A DNA stretch of 64,000 bases from Burkholderia ubonensis (GCF_001718695.1 NZ_CP013422.1:1178001-1242000); one strand, 5' to 3'; counted from the first letter of the stretch, positions 44,300-53,641 are shown. The notes: a model not told the origin generated them from the letters alone. Program-made: numbers and translations.

Positions 44300-44574
44300 G
44301 GTGCACCTCCCCCGGGCGATCGCGGCGCGGACCCGCGCGGCACGCGCGTACGCCCGACAAGCACCAGTACACGACTCCATTTATAGTCCACGCCGCGTCG
44401 CGGACCTACGCATCGAAACCCGGATGCGGGCGGCGCGCGCCGCGCCGCAACCGCGACGGCATTCGTTCCGGACAAACTCGCCTGTTCGTCAATCGGCATA
44501 TTCACTGCACGGTGCACGGCGTGCAGGCAGCCGCGAGTCGATGCCAATTCTGCCAACGCGTCGCGGCACGCCGG

Positions 44575-45450
44575 CTACCACGCCAACGCGAGAAAGTTGC
44601 GCACCACCGGCGACTGCGCGTCGCGTCGCGAGGCGATCGCGAGCCGCGCGCGCAGGCCGTCGTCGGCCACCGGCCGATAGACCACCCCTGCCACCTGCAC
44701 CTGCGTAATCGCGTTCGGCACGATCGAGACACCCAGCCCGGCCGCGACCAGGGTCACCGCGGACGCGATTTGCGGCGCGGGCTGCGCCATGCGCGGCTCG
44801 AACCCGGCGGCATTGCACGCGGCGACGATGTCGTCGAACAGCGCACTGCCGGCCTCCCGCGGCACTTGCACGAACGACTCGTCGGCCAGTTCGGCCAAAT
44901 CGATTCGCCGCCGCCGCGCCAACCGATGAGCAACGGGCAGCGCGACAAACATGGGCTCCTCGTCCCAGTCCGCGGCGTGCAGCGTATCGGCGATGCGGCG
45001 CTCCGGACGCACGATCCCGACGTCGAGCCGGCCAGCTTCGAGCGCGTCGAACAGCACGCCCGAGGTCGCTTCCTGCAACGTCAGCTCCGCATCCGGAAAC
45101 GCCTCCCGGAAGCGGCGAATCAGATCCGACACTTTCGAATTGAACGCCGCCGTTCCGGTAAAGCCGACCCGCAGATGCCCGATTTCTCCGCGCGCGGCTC
45201 GCTTGGCCGCTCGTGCCGCACGCTCGGCATCGTCGAGCACGCGTCGCGCCTCTTCCGCGAAGACCTCGCCCGCCAACGTCAGCTCGGCACCGCGCGCGGT
45301 CCGCTTGAACAGTTCCACGCCGAGTTCGCTCTCGAGCGCCTTGATCTGCTGGCTCAACGGCGGCTGCCCGATGCCCAGCGCCTGCGCGGCCTTCGTGAAG
45401 TTCGACGCGGCGGCGACGGCCAGAAAGTAGCGGAGATGCCTGAGTTCCAT
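44575..45450 (-). CDS. LysR family transcriptional regulator
   Basis: A 291-residue LysR protein starting MELRHLRYFLAVAAASNFTK with the helix-turn-helix ALGIGQPPLSQQIKALESEL at residues about 24-43. This N-terminus and LKRTARG-like wing resemble the BenM/CatM/CbbR subgroup. The effector domain has GLGVSIVPNAITQVQVAG near its end. The start is ATG 45450; the longer upstream frame crosses the promoter region. It is divergent from a YnfM-like MFS gene, its probable target. The 275 bases on its downstream side (44300-44574) contain no gene. Confidence 0.92.
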   Translation of the reverse strand: MELRHLRYFLAVAAASNFTKAAQALGIGQPPLSQQIKALESELGVELFKRTARGAELTLAGEVFAEEARRVLDDAERAARAAKRAARGEIGHLRVGFTGTAAFNSKVSDLIRRFREAFPDAELTLQEATSGVLFDALEAGRLDVGIVRPERRIADTLHAADWDEEPMFVALPVAHRLARRRRIDLAELADESFVQVPREAGSALFDDIVAACNAAGFEPRMAQPAPQIASAVTLVAAGLGVSIVPNAITQVQVAGVVYRPVADDGLRARLAIASRRDAQSPVVRNFLALAW

Positions 45451-45536
45451 GCGCAATGCGATCGACGGTGGACGGGAAGATGCAGCCGCAACGAGCGGCC
45501 GCAGCCAGATGCAAAACATATTGCTACGGTTCATTT

Positions 45537-45553
45537 CATATATTGGACATATG
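45537..45553. promoter_or_regulatory. candidate LysR operator between LysR and MFS genes
   Basis: CATAT-N7-ATATG (45537-45553) is an AT-rich inverted repeat in a GC-rich background, containing the T-N11-A core of LysR sites. It sits between the divergent starts, 87 bp from LysR and about 20-50 bp from the MFS start. Confidence 0.5.
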
Positions 45554-45570
45554 TTTGACCATGCGCAAGA

Positions 45571-46857
45571 ATGGCCGCCTCCCCAGCCCATTCAGTGCAT
45601 CTCATGCCTTCTTCTACGAACCCGCCTGCGGCGGCGCGCGGCGCGACCACCGCGCCCGATGTGCTGCCTGCCGGCGTTTCCCCGCGCTCGGCGGCGTACA
45701 AGCGCATCGCGCTGGCGCTGTTCCTTGCCGGCTTTTCCACCTTCTCGCTGCTGTACTGTGTCCAGCCCCTGCTTCCCGCGTTCGTGCGCGAATTCCACGT
45801 CGGCGCGGCTTCCAGTTCGCTCTCGTTGTCGCTGTCGACCGGGATGCTCGCGCTCTCCATCCTGTGCGCCGGCGCACTTTCCGAACGCGTCGGGCGGCGC
45901 GGGCTGATGTTCGCGTCGATGACGCTTGCCGCACTGTTCAATGTGCTCGCAGCGCTCTCGCCAAGCTGGAACCTGCTGCTGGCATGGCGTTCGCTCGAGG
46001 GCTTCGCGCTGGGCGGCGTCCCGGCGGTCGCGATGGCCTATCTCGCCGAGGAAATCGCGTCCGACGGGCTGGGTTTCTCGATGGGGCTCTATGTCGGCGG
46101 AACCGCGTTCGGCGGCATGATCGGCCGGATCGGCATGAGCGCGCTCGAAGAGCACTTCTCATGGCGGACGGCCATGCTGACGATCGGCGTCGTCGATCTC
46201 GTTGCCGCGGTCGCCTTCGTGATGCTGCTGCCGCAATCGCGACGCTTCGTGAAGCGAACCGATCTGACGCTGCGCCACCACGTGCGGCTGTGGAACGAGC
46301 AGTTGCATCACGCCCGGCTTCCGTTCGTGTTCGCGATCGGCTTCCTGGTGATGGGCGCGTTCGTGACGGTATACAACTATGCCGGGTTTCGACTCACGGC
46401 CGCCCCCTTCAACCTGAGCCCGACCGCATGCGGCCTGATCTTCGGCGCGTACCTGTTCGGGATGGTTGCTTCATCGAGCGCGGGCGCGCTCGCCGACCGT
46501 CTCGGACGGGCCCCGGTTCTTGTCAGCGGTATTCTGGTATTCGCAGCAGGCCTCGTGCTGACGCTGTCGCACGCGCTCGTCGCGATCATCATCGGCATCG
46601 TGCTCGTCACGATCGGCTTCTTCGTCGCCCACTCGGTCGCGAGCGGCTGGGTTGGCCATCTCGCGGGGTCCGCCAAGGGACATGCCGCTTCGCTCTACCT
46701 GCTGGCCTACTATCTCGGGTCGAGCGTGCTCGGGTCGATCGGCGGCGCGTTCTGGCAACATGGCGCGTGGGGCGCGGTCGTCGCGTATGTGGCGGTTCTG
46801 CTGCTGTTGGGCCTGGCCGCCGCGCGCCGGATCGTGCGCGCGGAACCGGCGCGCTGA
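45571..46857 (+). CDS. MFS transporter, YnfM-like
   Basis: A 12-TM transporter of 428 residues if it starts at ATG 45571, or 417 if at ATG 45604 (MPSSTNPPAAARGA), which has similar support. Landmarks are FLAGFSTFSLLYCVQPLLPA in helix 1, ILCAGALSERVGRRGLMFAS (motif A) and SLEGFALGGVPAVAMAYLAE in helix 4, the pattern of YnfM-type transporters. The substrate may be an aromatic compound or drug. It is divergent from a LysR gene, the likely regulator, with an AT-rich inverted repeat between. It is convergent with a MocR gene; the 119 bases between their stops show no clear terminator. Confidence 0.88.
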   Translation: MAASPAHSVHLMPSSTNPPAAARGATTAPDVLPAGVSPRSAAYKRIALALFLAGFSTFSLLYCVQPLLPAFVREFHVGAASSSLSLSLSTGMLALSILCAGALSERVGRRGLMFASMTLAALFNVLAALSPSWNLLLAWRSLEGFALGGVPAVAMAYLAEEIASDGLGFSMGLYVGGTAFGGMIGRIGMSALEEHFSWRTAMLTIGVVDLVAAVAFVMLLPQSRRFVKRTDLTLRHHVRLWNEQLHHARLPFVFAIGFLVMGAFVTVYNYAGFRLTAAPFNLSPTACGLIFGAYLFGMVASSSAGALADRLGRAPVLVSGILVFAAGLVLTLSHALVAIIIGIVLVTIGFFVAHSVASGWVGHLAGSAKGHAASLYLLAYYLGSSVLGSIGGAFWQHGAWGAVVAYVAVLLLLGLAAARRIVRAEPAR

Positions 46858-46976
46858 GTGTCGGGCGCTGTCGAAACGCACGGGTCCGCTGCAGCGTGCG
46901 CACGACATGCCGGCGCTGCTCGGCGCATCGCACGTCTTGTAGGACGGCAACGGCCGATAGCATCGGCACCGTACGC

Positions 46977-48521
46977 TCACCGAGCGCCGGCTCCCCGCTC
47001 ATCTTCCGCATACGCAACCGGCTCGCTGCGCGGCGCTTGCGCGATACGCTGCGCGATCGTCGACAACGTCCGCAGCATCGGTGCGAACGCATCCGCCGAC
47101 GTGTTGCCGAAGCCGAGCACGAGCCCGTTGAGCGCCGTCTCCGCGCGCATCGAGAAACCCGACAGCGGATACGGCACGATGCCGTGCGCGCGCGCCGCAT
47201 CGACGAGCGCGCGATCCGGGTAGCGCGTCGGCAGGCGCAGCGTCAGATGCAGGCCGCACGGCCCGCCCTCGACGCGATGCGGGATGCTCAGCGCGCTGTC
47301 GAGCGCGGCCAGCAGCGCGAGGCGGCGATCGCGGTACAGCCTGCGCATGCGTCCGAGGTGCCGCCCGTATTCGCCGCTCTCGATGAAGTCGGCCAGCGCG
47401 AGCTGCAGATGGCGCGCCCCGCCGCGCAGCAGCTCCGGCAGCACGGCCCGCACCGCGGGCAGCAGCGCTTCCGGCAGCACCAGGAAGCCGATGCGCAGCG
47501 CCGGAAACATCGTCTTGCTGAACGAGCCGACATACAGGACCGGCGAATCCTGCGCGAGCCCCTGCATCGCGCCGATCGGCTCGCCGGTGTGGCGGAATTC
47601 GCTGTCGTAGTCGTCCTCGATGACCCACGCGCGATGCCGGCGCGCGGCGTCGAGCAGCGCGAGCCGGCGCGAGATCGACAGCACCGCGCCGGTCGGAAAC
47701 TGGTTCGACGGCGTCGTGTAGACGAGGCGCGGCGTCCGGTCGCGCCAGTCGTCGGCCTCCCCGCGCAAGCCTTCCGCGTCGACCGGCATCGGCGCCACGT
47801 CGAGGTCGCCCGCCTGCATCGCGGTGCGCGCGCCGCGGTAGCCGGGCTCCTCGACCCACACGGTGTCGCCGGGGTTGGTCAGCAGCTGCACGCACAGCGC
47901 GATCGCGGCTTGCGCGCCCTCGGTCATCACGATCTGCTCGGGGGCGCAGCGCACGCCCCGCGTCACCGCCAGATGCCTTGCGATCGATTCGCGCAGCGCG
48001 GGCTCGCCGAGCGGATCGCCGTAGCCGAGCTGCTCGCGCCCCGCGCGGCGCAGCGCGCGGTCGATCGCATGGCGCCACGCATCGACCGGAAAATGCGCCA
48101 GCGCGGGCACGCCCGGACGGAAGCCGTCAAATTCGCCGCCCCCGTCGATGCGGGCCGGGCGGATGCGGCCGAGCCGCTGCGCGACGGCCGGCGGCGCCGT
48201 GCGCCGGCGCGGCTCGGCCCGGCGCGACAGCCCGACGACGCGCGTGCCGCGCCGGTCCGATTGCAGGAAGCCTTCGGCGACGAGCTGCTCGTAGACGGCC
48301 GTCACCGTGTTGCGCGAGATGCCGAGCGTACCGGCCAGCGCGCGCGTGCCGGGCAGCCGCGCGCCGGCCGGCATCGCGCCGCCGAGAATTGCGTCGCGCA
48401 AGCGGCGCAAAAGCTGCCGCTGCAACGAAGGCGCGCCGGCCGTGCGGGCGAGCGGCGCGTCGAGCGGCAACGCGGGCGTGTCGTGGGAAGGAATGTCGGT
48501 CGTCATCGAATCTCGCGGCAT
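46977..48521 (-). CDS. MocR (GntR-aminotransferase) family transcriptional regulator
   Basis: About 514 residues. The GntR winged helix comes first (SLQRQLLRRLRDAILGGAMP, LAGTLGISRNTVTAVYEQLV), then an Arg-rich linker (SRRAEPRRRTAPP). The aminotransferase-like domain has MTEGAQAAIALCVQLLTNPG, YTTPSNQFPTGAVLS, EDDYDSEFRH and GSFSKTMFPALRIGF, whose lysine should bind PLP. The linker and DYDSEFR motif place it in the PdxR/GabR-like branch. The start is uncertain: ATG 48521 (MPRDSMTTDI) or ATG 48506. It is divergent from a tandem acetyltransferase gene, a plausible target. Confidence 0.9.
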   Translation of the reverse strand: MPRDSMTTDIPSHDTPALPLDAPLARTAGAPSLQRQLLRRLRDAILGGAMPAGARLPGTRALAGTLGISRNTVTAVYEQLVAEGFLQSDRRGTRVVGLSRRAEPRRRTAPPAVAQRLGRIRPARIDGGGEFDGFRPGVPALAHFPVDAWRHAIDRALRRAGREQLGYGDPLGEPALRESIARHLAVTRGVRCAPEQIVMTEGAQAAIALCVQLLTNPGDTVWVEEPGYRGARTAMQAGDLDVAPMPVDAEGLRGEADDWRDRTPRLVYTTPSNQFPTGAVLSISRRLALLDAARRHRAWVIEDDYDSEFRHTGEPIGAMQGLAQDSPVLYVGSFSKTMFPALRIGFLVLPEALLPAVRAVLPELLRGGARHLQLALADFIESGEYGRHLGRMRRLYRDRRLALLAALDSALSIPHRVEGGPCGLHLTLRLPTRYPDRALVDAARAHGIVPYPLSGFSMRAETALNGLVLGFGNTSADAFAPMLRTLSTIAQRIAQAPRSEPVAYAEDERGAGAR

Positions 48522-48675
48522 CGGGGTATCACGGTGCGCACCACGGCGAAGCGGCACGCGTGGCACCATAAATTTGCATGAGTCTGGCGCTTTTCATGGT
48601 ACCTCGCCGGCACTACGATCGTCTGCATGCCGGCAAGCCGCCGGCCGCCAACCGCCAACCGACGCGAGATCGATC

Positions 48676-49875
48676 TTGTCCACGCCCACCAACGATTTGC
48701 AGCAACCCATCGGCCGTCCCGTTCCCGACTGGTCCGCGCGGCCGCGCCCGGAGCGCATCGTGCTCGAAGGCCGCTACTGCCGGCTCGAACCGCTCGATGC
48801 CGAGCGCCATGCCGCCGAGCTGTACGCCGCGTACGCACAAGCGCCCGACGCCAGCGACTGGACCTATCTCGCACACGGGCCGTACGCCGACGAGTCGAGC
48901 TTCCGCGACTACCTGCGCGGCGCGGCGGCGAGCGCCGATCCGCTGCACTACACGGTGATCGACCGCGCGACGAACCGCGCAGTCGGCACGCTCGCGCTGA
49001 TGCGGATCGACCCGGCCAACGGCGTGATCGAGGTCGGTTCGGTCACGTTCTCGCCGGCCCTGCAGCGCACGCCGATTTCGACCGAGGCGCAGTACCTGCT
49101 GATGCGGCACGTGTTCGACACGCTCGGCTACCGGCGCTACGAATGGAAATGCGACAGCCTGAACGCGCCGTCCCGCAAGGCGGCCGAGCGGCTCGGCTTC
49201 CGCTACGAGGGCACCTTCCGGCAGGCGCTCGTCTACAAGGGCCGCAACCGCGACACCGCGTGGTACTCGATCGTCGACGGCGAATGGCCCGACGTGCGCG
49301 CCGCGTTCGAAGCGTGGCTCGCGCCCGCGAACTTCGACGCCGACGGCGTGCAACGCGAATCGCTCGTCGCGATCCGCGAGCGGCAAGCCCGTGCGCGCGA
49401 CGCGGCCGAGCGCGGGAGCCGCGCGACGCACATCGCGGTCCGGCCGCTCGAGGCCGCCGACGAAGCCGCATGGCGGCCGCTGTGGTGTGCGTATCGGCGG
49501 TTCTACGACACCGCGTCGAGCGACGCCGTGCTCGCGATGACCTGGGCGCGCCTGATGGATCCCGCCGAACCGATGTTCGTGCTCGGCGCGTTCGACGACG
49601 CGGGCGCGCTGGTCGGCATCGTGCACGCGCTGTACCACCGCTCGTGCTGGACGGAGGGGCCGTACTGCTATCTGCAGGACCTGTACACGGCCGCCGACGC
49701 GCGCGGGCGCGGCGCGGGCGGCGCGCTGATCGAGGCCGTGTATGCGCGGGCGCGCGACGCCGGCGCGAGCCGCGTGTACTGGCTCACGCACGAGACCAAT
49801 ACGACGGCGCGCGCGCTGTACGACCGGCTCGCGACCAACGCGGGCTTCATCCAGTACCGGAAGGACCTGATGTAA
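48676..49875 (+). CDS. tandem GNAT N-acetyltransferase (two fused domains)
   Basis: A 399-residue protein with two acetyltransferase domains in one frame. The first (residues about 20-225) is RimJ/RimL-like: ERIVLEGRYCRLEPLDAERH, then YRRYEWKCDSLNAPSRKAAE and RLGFRYEGTFRQALVYKGRN. The second (about 255-399) opens IAVRPLEAADEAAWRPLWCA and has the CoA-binding loop YTAADARGRGAGGALIEAVY. No stop or start separates them. Both should use acetyl-CoA; acceptors are unknown. The only start that fits is TTG 48676 (LSTPTNDLQQP), with GAG 7 bases upstream. It is divergent from a MocR regulator. Confidence 0.87.
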   Translation: MSTPTNDLQQPIGRPVPDWSARPRPERIVLEGRYCRLEPLDAERHAAELYAAYAQAPDASDWTYLAHGPYADESSFRDYLRGAAASADPLHYTVIDRATNRAVGTLALMRIDPANGVIEVGSVTFSPALQRTPISTEAQYLLMRHVFDTLGYRRYEWKCDSLNAPSRKAAERLGFRYEGTFRQALVYKGRNRDTAWYSIVDGEWPDVRAAFEAWLAPANFDADGVQRESLVAIRERQARARDAAERGSRATHIAVRPLEAADEAAWRPLWCAYRRFYDTASSDAVLAMTWARLMDPAEPMFVLGAFDDAGALVGIVHALYHRSCWTEGPYCYLQDLYTAADARGRGAGGALIEAVYARARDAGASRVYWLTHETNTTARALYDRLATNAGFIQYRKDLM

Positions 49876-50005
49876 CGCGTGCGCGACGGCCCGCGACGGC
49901 CGCCCGGCGAAACCCGCACCCAGGCGGCAACGCGGCGCGCGCAGGGAGGAACCTCCCCATCCGGCCCCGCCCCACCTGCAGGCGGCGCATGAATCTCGAT
50001 ATACT

Positions 50006-50049
50006 GGATTCCATCCGGTTCGGGCATCCGAACCCATCATCTGGAATCC
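50006..50049 (+). promoter_or_regulatory. nested hairpins covering the ribosome-binding site of the next gene
   Basis: GGATTCC (50006-50012) pairs with GGAATCC (50043-50049); inside, GGTTCGG (50017-50023) pairs with CCGAACC (50028-50034) across loop GCAT. The only Shine-Dalgarno-like GGAA before GTG 50054 lies in the outer stem. Confidence 0.5.
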
Positions 50050-50053
50050 CACC

Positions 50054-50710
50054 GTGAAAGCGCGCGCCGGCCTGGCCCTCGAACTCGTCGTCAACCTGTT
50101 GTTGCCGTGGGTCGCCTACCACTTTGCCCATCCCCATTTCGGCGAAACCGGCGCGCTTTATGCGTCGGCCATCCCGCCCGTCGTCTGGTCGATCGTCGAA
50201 TTCGTCCGCGCGCGCCGCGTCGATGCAGTCAGCGCCGTCGTGCTGTTCGGCATCGCGCTGTCGATCGCCGCGATGGCGCTCGGCGGCAGCCCGCGCGCGC
50301 TGCTGATGCGCGAATCGTTCGCGTCGGGGGCGATCGGCATCGTCTTCCTGCTGTCGCTCGTGCGCGAGCGGCCGCTGATCTTCTATCTCACGCGCGCCAC
50401 CGTGGCCCGCCAGATGGCGGGCGGCGCCGCGCGCTTCGAAGCGGTCTGGGACGAGCAGCCGGTGCTGCGGCAGACGCTGCGCCTGATGACGTTCGCGTGG
50501 GGCGCCGGGCTCAGCGTCGAGATGCTGCTGCGCTGCTGGATGGTCGTGAACTGGCCGGTCGAGCGCGTGCTGGTCGTGTCGCCGATCGCCGGCTATTCGG
50601 TGTTCGGCGGCCTGCTGATGTGGACCTTCTGGTACCGGCGGCGCATGCGCACGCGCAACAGCGTCGACATCCCGACCCGCGAAGGCTTCACCGAACCCGC
50701 CGGCCGCTGA
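50054..50710 (+). CDS. VC0807-type hypothetical membrane protein
   Basis: A 218-residue membrane protein with about five or six hydrophobic segments. LELVVNLLLPWVAYHFAHPH at the start and ASAIPPVVWSIVEFVRARRV are typical of the VC0807 family, along with LMRESFASGAIGIVFLLSLV and RPLIFYLTRATVARQMAGGA. The function is unknown. The start is GTG 50054 (MKARAGLALEL); no ATG fits. The ribosome-binding site lies inside a predicted hairpin. The CPBP protease gene begins 86 bp downstream. Confidence 0.82.
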   Translation: MKARAGLALELVVNLLLPWVAYHFAHPHFGETGALYASAIPPVVWSIVEFVRARRVDAVSAVVLFGIALSIAAMALGGSPRALLMRESFASGAIGIVFLLSLVRERPLIFYLTRATVARQMAGGAARFEAVWDEQPVLRQTLRLMTFAWGAGLSVEMLLRCWMVVNWPVERVLVVSPIAGYSVFGGLLMWTFWYRRRMRTRNSVDIPTREGFTEPAGR

Positions 50711-50796
50711 GCGCTCGCGCCGCGACGCTGCGGCGCAGCATCGCGACTTCGCTGAGGTATGATGCGCGGCGTCCCGTTCGCCCGTTGCATCGCCCC

Positions 50797-51663
50797 ATGT
50801 CCCTCTCGCTGCTCCCGCTCGCCACGATCTGGCTCGCGCTGTTCACGGCCGCCGCACTCGCCTGGCTGCGCCCGCTGCACGGTACCAGCGTCGCCGTCGC
50901 CGGGTTCGGTTATGCGCTCGCGCTCGCATTCGGCAAGCTGGCGCCGATCGCGCTCGCGCCCCTCGCGCTGCTGGCCGCCGCCGCGTGGGGTGTCGCGCCG
51001 CGCCGGCCGCTCGCCGTGCGGATCGCCGCGCACCTCGTGTTCGCGGCGCTCGCGATCGCACTGAGCCTGCACCTGCTGCCGGGCTTCCATAACCCGCGCG
51101 TGATCGACCCGATCCGCTTCACGCCGGACGCGGTGCCGTTCACGATGTACCTGAATCTCGACAAGCCGCTCGCCGGCCTGTGGCTGCTGTGGGTGCTGCC
51201 GTGGGTGGCGCCCGAGGTGCCCCTCCGGCGCGCGCTGCGCGTCGGCGCGATGGCGGCCGTCGGTACGGCAGCCGCTTGCCTCGCCGGCGCGACCGCGCTC
51301 GGCATGGTCGGCTGGGCGCCCAAATGGCCGGCGGCCGGCTGGCTCTGGCTCGCGAACAACGTGCTGCTCGTGACGCTCGCCGAGGAAGCGTTGTTCCGCG
51401 GCTACCTGCAAGGCGGCCTGACGCGCGCGCTCGGCGCGTTCTCGTGGGGACCGTGGGCCGCGCTGGCCGCGGGCGCCGCGCTGTTCGGCGCGGCCCATGC
51501 GGCGGCCGGCTGGCAATGGATCGCGCTCGGCACGGTGGCCGGCGTCGGCTACGGCATCGCATACCGCCGGGGCGGCCTGTTCGCCGCCGCGCTCGCGCAT
51601 GCGGGGCTGAACGTCGTCCACTTCGGGCTGTTCACGTATCCGATGCTGGCCGCCGTGCGCTGA
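50797..51663 (+). CDS. CPBP family intramembrane metalloprotease
   Basis: A 288-residue membrane protein with about eight hydrophobic segments. The C-terminal half is the CPBP/CAAX-protease-like (ABI) domain. LAEEALFRGYLQGGL gives the EExxxR motif, LFGAAHAAAGW the first catalytic histidine, and LAHAGLNVVHFGLFT the HxxxN/D motif. All expected residues are present, so it is probably an active glutamate-type intramembrane protease. Substrates are unknown. Start ATG 50797 (MSLSLLPLATIWL). It is convergent with the aldo/keto reductase gene. Confidence 0.88.
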   Translation: MSLSLLPLATIWLALFTAAALAWLRPLHGTSVAVAGFGYALALAFGKLAPIALAPLALLAAAAWGVAPRRPLAVRIAAHLVFAALAIALSLHLLPGFHNPRVIDPIRFTPDAVPFTMYLNLDKPLAGLWLLWVLPWVAPEVPLRRALRVGAMAAVGTAAACLAGATALGMVGWAPKWPAAGWLWLANNVLLVTLAEEALFRGYLQGGLTRALGAFSWGPWAALAAGAALFGAAHAAAGWQWIALGTVAGVGYGIAYRRGGLFAAALAHAGLNVVHFGLFTYPMLAAVR

Positions 51664-51711
51664 ACGCCGAACCGCGCGGCGGCGCCGCGCCACTCCGGCT
51701 CAGCCGACGGC

Positions 51712-52692
51712 TCAGTTGAAGCCGGCCACCGCGTGCGGCACGTACGGCGCTTCGAGCGACGCGATCTCATCGTCGGTCAGCTTCAGTTGCAGCGCGCCGA
51801 GCGCATCGTCGAGATGATGCGGCTTCGAGATCCCGACGATCGGCGCGGTCACGCCGCGCTTGTGCGCGACCCACGCGAGCGCCACCTGCGCGCGCGGCAC
51901 GTTGCGCGCACGCGCGATCGTCGCGACGGCTTCGACGATCGCGCGATCGGCGTCGGCCGTCGCGTCATAGAGGCGCTGGCCGACCGCGTCGCTCTGCTGC
52001 CGGCCGGACGTCTCGCTCCAGTCGCGCGTGAGCCGGCCGCGTGCGAGCGGGCTCCACGGCAGCACCGCGATGCCCTGGTCGGCGCACAGCGGCAGCATCT
52101 CGCGCTCTTCCTCGCGATACAGCAGGTTCAGGTGATCCTGCATGCTGACGAACTGCGTCCAGCCGTTCAGCTTCGACGTGTAGAGCGCCTTGCTGAACTG
52201 CCACGCGTGCATCGACGACGCGCCGATATAGCGCGCCTTGCCGGCCTTCACGACGTCGTGCAGCGCTTCGAGCGTCTCCTCGATCGGCGTGTGATAGTCC
52301 CAGCGATGGATCTGGTACAGGTCGACGTAATCGGTGCCGAGACGCTTGAGGCTATGGTCGATCTCGGTGAGGATGGCCTTGCGCGACAGGCCCGCGCCAT
52401 TCGGGCCGGGGCGCATGCGGTAGAACACCTTGGTCGCGATCACGACGTCGTCGCGCTTCGCGAAGTCGAGCAGCGCGCGGCCGACGATCTCTTCGGACGT
52501 GCCGTCCGAATACATGTTCGCGGTGTCGAAGAAGTTGATGCCGGCCTCGATCGCGCGCCGGATGATCGGGCGGCTGTCCGCCTCCGGCAGCGTCCACGGA
52601 TGCGTGCCGCGCGACGGCTCGCCGAACGTCATGCAGCCCAGCACCAGCTTCGACACGTCCAGCCCGGTCGATCCGAATTTCACGTATTGCAT
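51712..52692 (-). CDS. aldo/keto reductase
   Basis: A 326-residue TIM-barrel oxidoreductase. MQYVKFGSTGLDVSKLVLGC opens the barrel, and the catalytic tetrad is visible: Asp and Tyr in FFDTANMYSDGTSEE, Lys in VVIATKVFY, His in VDLYQIHRWDYH. PWSPLARGRLTRDW and VGISKPHHLDDALGAL form the NADPH pocket (AKR motif IVGIS). It resembles the YajO/YdhF-like group acting on small carbonyls. The start is ATG 52692 with GAGGCG 4 bases upstream; the longer frame is Arg-rich and not protein-like. Confidence 0.92.
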   Translation of the reverse strand: MQYVKFGSTGLDVSKLVLGCMTFGEPSRGTHPWTLPEADSRPIIRRAIEAGINFFDTANMYSDGTSEEIVGRALLDFAKRDDVVIATKVFYRMRPGPNGAGLSRKAILTEIDHSLKRLGTDYVDLYQIHRWDYHTPIEETLEALHDVVKAGKARYIGASSMHAWQFSKALYTSKLNGWTQFVSMQDHLNLLYREEEREMLPLCADQGIAVLPWSPLARGRLTRDWSETSGRQQSDAVGQRLYDATADADRAIVEAVATIARARNVPRAQVALAWVAHKRGVTAPIVGISKPHHLDDALGALQLKLTDDEIASLEAPYVPHAVAGFN

Positions 52693-52846
52693 CGCACGCC
52701 TCGTCGTTGAAGTGGAATGGCGGCCGCACGCGCATCGCGCGCCGGCCGGACGCTGGATGGTATCCCGTCGCGCGCGAACGCGCCGGCGCCGCCGCACCAC
52801 GCGGGGCCGACGCCGCGCCGGCCGATGCGGCCCACGACGAAGCGGC

Positions 52847-53518
52847 TTACTTGACCTGGTCGGCGATCGGCCGCAGGAACTCGGAGAACCCGGTCAGCAT
52901 GATCTGCACGCCGATGCACAGCAGCAGGAATGCCGACACGCGCATCGCGACCTTGGTGCCTTCGGTGCCGAGGTAGCGCGCGAGGAACGCGGAGCGGCTG
53001 TAGGTCTGCCAGATCACCAGCGCGACGAGCGCGGACACCGCGATCGACACGAGGCTCGACAGCGCGAACTCCGACAGCTTGTGCGTCCGGTTCGCGTTGA
53101 GCGCGATCGCGGTGGCGATCGAGCCGGGGCCGGTGGTCAGCGGCACGGTGAGCGGGAAGAACGCGCGCTTCATCACGGTGGACACGTCGATCGGCTTGAC
53201 CGGCGTATCGCCGCCACCCGGCACGTCGGGCTCGTTCAGCATGCGCCACCCCGCCACCGCCACCGCGAAGCCGCCGCCGATGCGCAGCGCTTCCATCGAG
53301 ATTCCGAAGAAATGCAGCACCGGCGTGCCGGCGAAGAACGCGACGAGCAGCACGATGAACGAATTGAACGCGACCTTCTTCGCGAGCATGTCGCGCTCCT
53401 GCTCGGTCAGCGACTCGGTGCGTTCGAGAAACAGGAAGGCGATGCCGATCGGGTTGATGATGCCCATCAGGCCGGTGAAGCCGAACAGGATCTCGGAGAT
53501 AAGACGGTTGACGATCAT
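52847..53518 (-). CDS. MarC family membrane protein
   Basis: A 223-residue protein with six hydrophobic segments. LMGIINPIGIAFLFLERTES (the NP-x2 family hallmark) and FFPLTVPLTTGPGSIATAIA are the two MarC signatures. They form related repeats that each insert a PxT/GP loop in the membrane. MarC proteins (UPF0056) were once linked to multiple antibiotic resistance but their transport function is not established. Start ATG 53518. It stands alone between the aldo/keto reductase and the enoyl-CoA hydratase; the 123-bp gap upstream shows no strong promoter. Confidence 0.92.
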   Translation of the reverse strand: MIVNRLISEILFGFTGLMGIINPIGIAFLFLERTESLTEQERDMLAKKVAFNSFIVLLVAFFAGTPVLHFFGISMEALRIGGGFAVAVAGWRMLNEPDVPGGGDTPVKPIDVSTVMKRAFFPLTVPLTTGPGSIATAIALNANRTHKLSEFALSSLVSIAVSALVALVIWQTYSRSAFLARYLGTEGTKVAMRVSAFLLLCIGVQIMLTGFSEFLRPIADQVK

Positions 53519-53641
53519 CGGACGGGGAATCGGTCAGGTCGGATCCGGCGGCGCGCCGGGGGTCACGCATTGTAGAGCAACCGTCCCCGATTGCGGCGCG
53601 GCGGATGAGCGTCTGCGGGCCGCCGCGCCGAACGTCCGCGC

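Noticed and set aside
48307..48675. An upstream extension of the tandem GNAT gene
   Set aside because: The in-frame extension lies antisense to the MocR gene and its promoter, and is not protein-like; TTG 48676 fits the domain start.
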